The notes under the pieces were generated by a model. It saw only the letters and a program-made list of their open reading frames with translations, searched no databases and was not told the DNA's origin. This document shows, piece after piece, positions 1-64,000 of a stretch of 64,000 bases of DNA (position 1 is the first letter of the stretch; every line of letters begins with the position of its first letter). Location of the stretch: assembly GCF_024679245.1 (NCBI RefSeq), contig NC_090191.1, positions 34,677,451-34,741,450 of the forward strand. The letters run 5' to 3'. Origin of the DNA: Pseudorasbora parva (Eukaryota; Chordata; Actinopteri; Cypriniformes; Gobionidae). Both the position numbers and the translations under genes were made by a program.

Positions 1-485
1 TGTGCTATGGACCAACAAAAACCTGCTCTAAAGTCAATAGCGCATTTTTTTGTGTTATTTAAAGGGCACATTAGTAATATCTGTTATTAGGCTGGAACAC
101 AACACGTGTACACTCTGCTTATTACACACACAGGGACGGGCAGCAGCACGCAAACATCTTTAAATATAATACAAATAAAAGGATTCCTCTCTGGAGGAGT
201 GTTGTCATTCCACACACAAATTACTGTTAAACCGAATCCACCATGGTGCAACTGACTTTTAAAGGGAATGGGAGATGAGACTCTGATTGGTTTATTGTAC
301 GTTACACCCAAAACACACCCATGACTCATTAAGAGACTAGGCACAACCCTTTTGGACCATGTGTCATTAAACTAGCAAAAGTGGATTTGGACAAGCCCTA
401 TAAGTGCACCTGCGCCATGCGCTTCAGACCATGTGCTCAGATCGTTAAAATAGGGCCCTAGAAAGGGTAATTCTGTGTCACCCAC
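1..485. other. wnt16 intron 3 (partial)
   Basis: No exon is recognisable on either strand. The next Wnt16 exon would begin with AVAKL-like sequence and the CRCHGVSGSC motif, which is absent here. Confidence 0.7.
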
Positions 486-772
486 CTGTCTACCAGCCTC
501 GCTGTTATGCTGGTTCATAGTGAGTAGGGCGTCTTCACCACGGCCTGACATGTTCTTCACTGCATTGTCGATGAAGCGACGGCTGAACAAAGTCCCGAAG
601 GCGATGTCATCGGAGCACCCGCCCCAGTGCCAGCCCTCTGTAGGCGAACCGGTGCCCAACAGGCTCATATCACACGAACACTCTGTCATATTTCCTGCAC
701 TGCAAGAGCGAGTGACTGCGTGAACCAGCCCGGCAGCCATTACTGCATAGATAAATGCTGTCTCCTTTGTCC
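486..772 (-). CDS. wnt16: wnt16 exon 3
   Basis: 287 nt, residues 107-202. The acceptor (ttaag) follows a pyrimidine run of about 20 T on the minus strand. The donor after 486 is gtgggt. It encodes [20 protein letters not shown] and then the conserved cysteine block and [10 protein letters not shown]. It ends in phase 0 after EAGRQ. Between position 1 and 485 I see no further Wnt exon, so exon 4 lies outside the window. Confidence 0.97.
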
Positions 773-3019
773 CTTAAAAAAAAAAAAAAAAAAACATAAA
801 AAGAGAATGTAAGCGAGATGTTGAAACAACCAGAAAATATGGGAATGTAAGACACCCAGCAGGACATCAGCGAAATGGTCTCAGTGCAGCGGTATCAGTG
901 CAGAGGAGTCTGGGAATGTTACTTAGATTCATGGGAAAAATATTTGGGCTGAAGTTTTATTATTTATGTTATTATTATTGTGAGAACAGATCATGTTATA
1001 AAAATTACCAGCAACACTTTATTTTAAGGTGTCCTTGTTGTGCAATTATACATTTCAGTCTTGAGTAATTACCCCCTGAGTAAATGTTTATAAATATAAA
1101 GGTATGATATAAAAGTTAAGGTTAGGATTAGGACTTGGTTTAAAGTTAGTTGCAATTATGCATAATTTCAGTTATTACTATAGTAACTACGTGCGTAATA
1201 AGAACACTAAAATATAGTGTTAACAAATTTTGCTCATTAATTAAATGGCTCTGTTGTACATTTCAGGGACTGTGTAACTATATATATATTTTTTTTTTTA
1301 ATCTAAATTTATTTCAGATCTTATTAAATGCCTCAAATTTTAATTGGGAGCAAACTATTTATTTATTCATAAAATTATGCTTGCAAGTCCTGTAAGGCAA
1401 ATGTTTAATAGCTTACATTAAATATTTATAGCATATAATTAATTTCTGAAGAAATTTGGTTTATAAATGTTTTAACACGGCATGGTACATTTTTTTCTCA
1501 ATTACTCAAGAAAAAATCTGCTATGATTTGTTTCTATTACTTAAAAACAAAGATGACCTAAACAGAGCAAGAAGTCTAAATAACTGGAATAGAATAGAAT
1601 AGAATAGAATAGAATAGAATAGAATAGAATAGAATAGAATAGAATAGAATAGAATAGAATAGAATAGAATGCTGCATTTGTGATGATTGTGGTAATAATT
1701 CAGGCGTAATAAATCGGGCATACAGTATAGAGTATCAGATTCAGATTACCCTTAAAACAAGCTTGGATTGGACTGCTCTGGGACAGGAATTCACTAAAAT
1801 CAAGAAACACGTTCTATCATTCCAGGTTGACTTTTTGTTTTGTAATCACTCTAATCCTGCACGCATTCAATTCAGGGCCAGATGAAGACCATAGTAAATT
1901 TAGTATAGAGATGGTTAACCTAAAACAGATGCGCATCACAGCTGCTCCCAGAATAAAATCTCTGATCAGCACATGAATCAGCATCTCATATCAATCACTA
2001 AATCTAATGATTAAAAAATATTGACAGTCAATAAAAAACATTCAGATGCTTAGAAAATTACAGAGTGATACTTTCTGATTATAAAACTTGTTTAATGACA
2101 AAATAAAATGCTGATTTTTTTTGTTCAAGTGTCTAATAAACACATATATGGATAATATATTGTAAATGATTGTTTTCTGCTTTTAGACATAATTTTAATA
2201 ATTAATTAATTACTTTTAATAATAATCAGAAGGTGAATAGCCTGCCTTACCAGACTAATGCTGCACATCTAGCAATACAGGAATCTTCAAAAGACAATTT
2301 AAAAGGCTTACTTTTTTCACTATCATTAATTATTATACGAATGTAATCATTTTTATTAATGTTTTAAATGAGGAATGTTATTGCCGTTTTTATCAATTGT
2401 CGCGAAATCCTCTTTGTCCCGTGGGGCTATTTCCCCCATTGATTATTAACTTTTATTAAATAATAATACAATAAAAAAACTGCATACAGTTTAATCACAT
2501 TTAAATGAAATCTATTTTAATGTGACATTGAATGCATACCACTGGTGAGCTCGTAGCCGAACACGTTCGGGTCCCGTCGGGTCGAGCAGTTCCAGCGTTC
2601 GTGTTTGAACTGCGTTTGGCACTCGGTGATGCCCAGGCGCGCGCCCTCTTTTACGCTCGGTAGAAGGTGCGGTTTGCGCGCGCACAGCTCCTTCTGCTTG
2701 TGCGACAGGGGCAAATGCGCGCAACCCAACTTCTCGGGTACTCCTACAGATGTGATGCCCAACCACCTGTGATGCGGAGCAGTGTGACACAAAGATCAGA
2801 AGCGGTTCTCCTCTCCTGTCGGCCTGGGTTGAAATGCCATAACCAGGCCCGAGGAAAAGGACACAATTTTCAAACATTTTATTCAGACATTATTTGCCAG
2901 TAAAAACAACAGCACTTATATACTTACATCCAACTTCCCTGAGAGCAAAGAGGGCAAACTGAAAGCCATATAAGGAATAAATGGTAAATTGCATGTATTC
3001 CACAACCGGTGTTATCCAT
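486..3019 (-). CDS. wnt16: Wnt16, secreted Wnt ligand (5' part: exons 1-3, 202 residues; C-terminal part off the left edge)
   Basis: Spliced minus-strand gene assembled by eye as 3019-2928, 2766-2540 and 772-486. Together they give 606 nt (202 codons) in one open frame. Wnt16 is a secreted, lipid-modified glycoprotein that signals through Frizzled receptors and acts in bone, joint and haematopoietic development (family knowledge). Seen here: a hydrophobic signal peptide (residues 11-25), the motif VPEKLGCA (40-47), the hallmark Wnt motif RWNCS with an N-glycosylation site at N90, and the run [20 protein letters not shown] in exon 3, then the WHWGGCSDD block. The order and wording match vertebrate WNT16 rather than other Wnts. 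The frame leaves exon 3 in phase 0 after EAGRQ, as in mammals. The next exon, with the palmitoleoylated serine, is not in the window. Upstream lies cped1 in the same orientation, the conserved vertebrate neighbour. Confidence 0.96.
1011..1150 (+). mobile_element. Terminus of a short DNA transposon (aacacttta family), incomplete
   Basis: The sequence aacactttattttaaggtg at 1014-1032 is the same terminus seen at both ends of the element at 61210-61634. No partner end is convincing here, so it is a fragment or has diverged. Confidence 0.45.
1585..1671. repeat. (GAATA)n microsatellite
   Basis: About 17 near-perfect copies of a 5-bp unit. They give a false minus-strand ORF of repeating FYSIL. Confidence 0.98.
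2540..2766 (-). CDS. wnt16: wnt16 exon 2
   Basis: 227 nt, residues 31-106. The acceptor reads cacag before 2766 and the donor after 2540 reads gtatgc. It contains [20 protein letters not shown]-like and [12 protein letters not shown] segments, and the Wnt core [14 protein letters not shown]. It is CpG-rich compared with its introns. Confidence 0.96.
2928..3019 (-). CDS. wnt16: wnt16 exon 1 (start codon and signal peptide)
   Basis: The ATG at 3019-3017 has G at -3 and G at +4, a good start context. It encodes 30 residues plus two bases: [10 protein letters not shown] followed by the hydrophobic stretch [15 protein letters not shown] and SQGSW. This is a typical cleavable signal peptide. The donor at 2927 reads gtaagt, a perfect consensus. 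It ends in phase 2, so the split methionine codon AT|G is completed by exon 2 and gives the Wnt16-like junction SWM-WLGI. It is too short to show up as a long ORF. Confidence 0.88.
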
Positions 3020-3146
3020 GTCCACTTCATTTAACAAGCCCCGAGCTGAACGTTAGGACAGAGACGACTCATACCGATACACGTACATCTAATATGTATA
3101 TCGTATGTAATCCACAAACGATGCTTTTAAATTCACAAGTCTCCTT

Positions 3147-3212
3147 TTATATATCCATTAAGTCGCAGGTACGAACAAAAATGTCCAACCACCAAGAAGT
3201 TACCTTCGCCAT
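3147..3212 (-). other. Possible short upstream ORF in the wnt16 leader
   Basis: ATG at 3212 (G at +4) opens a 21-codon frame ending with TAA at 3149-3147, before the wnt16 start at 3019. It would be an upstream ORF if transcription starts near 3212-3240, below the TATA-like and CCAAT sites. The position of the true transcription start is inferred. Confidence 0.3.
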
Positions 3213-3224
3213 CTGTACAAACTG

Positions 3225-3310
3225 AAATAGACACAAAGTTATAAGCTGCTGTTGGAAAACGCGCAACTAAACACTCTCATGTGCAGTGCTCTTACGTCGC
3301 GATTGGTTGG
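3225..3310 (-). promoter_or_regulatory. Candidate wnt16 core promoter (CCAAT and TATA-like boxes)
   Basis: On the minus strand a CCAAT box (complement of 3302-3306, within ccaaccaatcgcgacg) lies about 60 bp upstream of a TTATAA box (3239-3244). Both lie 220-290 bp upstream of the wnt16 ATG, and the patch has several CpG dinucleotides in an AT-rich setting. Inference from motif spacing only. Confidence 0.4.
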
Positions 3311-4910
3311 AAAAGCTCATTAATATTCAGAAGTTACGACCGTTCTCAACACTGGTTGGACAAACCGATTCTGGCTTGGAGTTCGGTGAGAGAGTACAAA
3401 GCGAGCGCGGTGATGGGCAGAAAGAATCAAGTACACTGGGGTTTTTGTGAGGATGAAAGGACTGTGTTAAGAATAAAAAGGACATTTAACTGAGCATATT
3501 TTATATATATATTTTAAAAACAAGGTTAACATAAAAGGCAGAAGAACAGAAACCCTGACGCTTGACTAACGTTAAACCAAAAGCAAAAATGTTGAGATTT
3601 AATTATACTTAATTGATCACAGAGTTCAAATTATACAAGGTCATACACATCATTTCAATAAATTAATAATTTAAAGTACTAACAAATTGTAAATAGAGCA
3701 AATATGTAAAATTAGCCTGTTTCCCGGAGCGCAACCTTTTCACCAGTCAGTCACCACCAGCAACGAAGTTTGTCACGTTAGTTTGGCGCCATTAACATAG
3801 ATAAAGTAGCCTATATTATTTTAAAAACCTTACCGTACTTATACTAACGTTTCTGTGCTTCTGTGCTATAACCTATTAGTGATGTATTATAAGCAATAAT
3901 AAAAGTGATACCGACTTGTCTCACTTCATTATCATACTGCCTGAAAATGCTTGCAAGAGCAATGTGTTGTTATGGTTACCTGCAGCGTCAGGTGAAACAA
4001 CGCGCTCAGCCTAACGTAAAATATATATTTTATTATTACTGAAATTTTTTATATATTTATTAATTTATTTATTTTGACTTAACTGGAAAGTTACAGAATA
4101 TTGTATATTTCATATTACTTCGAATTTCGATTTTTCTTATAAAACAGAATAACAACTAAATGGTATTGCAATTTCCAATTGAAAAAACTAACTAACTAAC
4201 TAACACACACACACACATATATATATAATGCAAATGAACACAGAATATATTTTGTACCCATATTATTAATAATCAACTTTAATGATTTTCATTATGATAT
4301 CCAGGATATAATAAATTGAAAGCAACATATTTCTAATTTGGTGCATATTAAGGTCTACTTGCATTTTATTAGGGGGGTAAAAAAAAAGTTGTAGAAAAAC
4401 ATTATGTGCATTATGCAATCATAAAATCAAAAAAATCATTAGCTACAATTTAAAGAAAAAAGATGATAAAGAAATGTAATTATAGTCATAAATATATATA
4501 TTTTTTAAAAGCTTATTGAATACATTTTAAAAGAAAGCGCTCTTTTTCAGCAAAGGTTTTGTTTGTATGGACTTCACCACACAGTATGTCAAATAATTTT
4601 CCTGCTAAAATATGACCTAAAAGGAAGAATTCAAAAACATTTGATAAATTCAAGAACCAATTTGTTTTAAATTATGAAAATATACATTTTTAATTGTTGG
4701 TGATGTTCAGTTACATTTCATGTTGATTGTTGGAATCATAAATTTCATGCATAGGCTACAATCAGACAAATATCTTGGCACAGTCCTTCATAAACATTCA
4801 AAGCATATGTAATAAAATGACCATAAAACGCTGAGATGCCAATAGAAAGTAATTGCGTGTAGCAGAATTTTTACAGGTCCACACATGGGTTCATGTGACA
4901 CATGGGTGCA

Positions 4911-4916
4911 TTTATT
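4911..4916 (-). terminator. Candidate cped1 polyadenylation signal AATAAA
   Basis: tttatt on the plus strand is AATAAA on the minus strand, about 950 nt downstream of the cped1 stop codon. Other A/T-rich hexamers exist nearby, so this is only a candidate. Confidence 0.25.
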
Positions 4917-5861
4917 TTACTTCAAGTAACTGGTGGGAAGATAAGTTTTATGGGATATTTCAAATAAATCCTGCTAATTTTCTCTCCACAAACCACTTCC
5001 TGTTTAACGTAAATTATGGACAAATGGAATGCCATGCATTCCTGCAATCTCGAGTAAATCCAGCAAAAATATAAAAAATTCTTAACATCAAAACAGTATA
5101 AACATCCTCTTTTTTGTAAACAGCATTTAGAACTTTGTACACAGATTATTATTAAAGGCACTAGAAAACACTGGTAGAAAAATAAATGTAGAAATATGTG
5201 TGAGGAACGTAGGGCAGTAATACTATAACATACAATATACTTCATAAGACCTTTGGCATAGAACATACTTCATAAATACTTGTGAACCTGGCATGTGAAG
5301 GAAAGGGGGTGTAAAGCTAGACTTCAAAACGTTGCCCGAGCTTCAATAAAAGTGACAATGTGAGGCAGGGTGACATCAAAGGCACTCCACAGCAGCCGCA
5401 AAACCTTCCCAAAACATATTGAGAACATTTCAGCCCGTGGTTCAGCAGTAGCAGCATTGTAGGAATGGTGCATGAGCGTTGAAGGAACGTTTTTTTGAAA
5501 GGCTGTTTGAGTCTTTTTTCATCAGCGCCGCACTGCAGCCACTGCCTGCCCTTAAGCCACAGCTGCCAAAGTCATTTTGACAGGGCTTTAGGTGGTATCA
5601 TTGAACCCTCCACACCCCTTTTCCATCTGGATCACTCTACACATAAACACACATACACAAACAGACACTTACTTAACTCACCCTCCGATTTACCATGTTG
5701 ATACAGCATATGGTTTAGTAGATTCAGACCATTTGGTGTGCACAGTTTAGCCCTTTCTCAACACATTGAGCACATATATATATATCACAGCTAATCACAC
5801 AGACTCACACACCTGAACAACAAGCACAGGTTAGCGTCACCAGCCGCTAATTGTCTTTTTG

Positions 5862-63651
<57,790 letters not shown>

Positions 63652-64000
63652 TCCCACTTCAGCACAAACGTTCCTGGATAGAGTCAAGAGACATACCATT
63701 GGGAATGTGCGTTTGTAGTCCCCACATCATCCCTAAGGATCACGGTGCGCTGTCGAGCGACAAGCGCTCAAAAGCGCAGTTCGCGAATCCGATGCGCACA
63801 TATCTGAAGACGTTCATGACATGATCATGGAAAATCTTGAACTAATTCGACGCGCGCCAGAGCTGATGGTACGTCTCGTTTCAACCGTCCGAGTGTCCAA
63901 ACAGTGAATGTTTTCTCTTAACTGTTCTTTTTTTCCCCCTTCTCAAAGCTGCTGAACCCTACGGTTGATTAAAAACACTCCCGAGCAGCGGAACCTCATG

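Larger units (their letters stand above)
773..2539. other. wnt16 intron 2
   Basis: A 1.77 kb AT-rich intron. It holds the 5' end of a transposon with an aacactttattttaaggtg terminus near 1011, and a (GAATA)n satellite at 1585-1671. Nothing else is recognisable. Confidence 0.7.
3020..5861. other. Intergenic region between cped1 stop and wnt16 start
   Basis: 2.84 kb. The wnt16 leader and promoter candidate occupy the left 300-450 bp. The middle is AT-rich with a short (AACT)n(CA)n(TA)n run at 4187-4229. The right part should hold the cped1 3' UTR. No other gene is seen. Confidence 0.7.

Noticed and set aside
3200..3212. Alternative wnt16 first exon (ATGGCGAAG before gtaact)
   Set aside because: Its phase (0) does not match the phase 2 needed to join exon 2; exon 1 at 3019-2928 gives a proper signal peptide.

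Overview
The window is vertebrate nuclear DNA from a bony fish, most likely a cyprinid. It has spliced genes with GT-AG introns, many microsatellites, and a dense load of short DNA transposons of kinds typical of carp and zebrafish relatives. There are no bacterial features, CRISPR arrays or intact virus-like genes. Nearly all ORFs longer than 60 codons are shadows of exons, transposon remnants or microsatellite read-through.

Two genes are present, both on the minus strand and in tandem. (1) cped1 (cadherin-like and PC-esterase domain containing 1) fills 5862-63651. I rebuilt it by hand as 21 coding exons totalling 2907 nt, giving 968 residues plus stop. Every junction keeps the frame; 19 introns are GT-AG and intron 12 is GC-AG. 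The predicted protein is a type II membrane protein with an N-terminal anchor, a long luminal region, a cadherin-like beta-sandwich (about residues 530-612) and a C-terminal GDS-type PC-esterase domain (about 658-955). (2) wnt16 follows downstream: exons 1-3 (3019-2928, 2766-2540, 772-486) give the signal peptide and the first 202 residues. The remaining exon or exons, with the palmitoylated serine and most of the C-terminal cysteines, lie beyond the left edge. The cped1-wnt16 neighbourhood is the same in tetrapods, where the human locus is known for bone-density association.

Layout from left to right: wnt16 with its introns (1-3019); a wnt16 promoter and intergenic region of 2.8 kb (3020-5861); the PC-esterase exons of cped1 (exons 21 to 15, 5862-16262); a 17.4 kb intron 14 full of transposons that separates the esterase exons from the cadherin-like exons; exons 14 to 5 (33678-42195); introns 4 to 1 with large transposons; and exon 1 in a CpG-rich promoter-like region (63415-63651) near the right edge.

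Mobile DNA includes a degraded L2-type LINE, a second LINE 3' end, a dead Tc1-like element, a 5S rRNA-derived SINE, a 3.2 kb hAT-like element with an 8-bp target duplication, several complete foldback elements, and nested insertions, one of them three deep. There is also a 102-bp minisatellite.

I found no clearly new biological system. The most useful leads are the apparent loss of the putative catalytic histidine of the cped1 esterase (a DxxH-type motif reading DGIR), the GC-AG intron, a GC-rich patch upstream of exon 15 that could start an esterase-only transcript, and the nested transposons.
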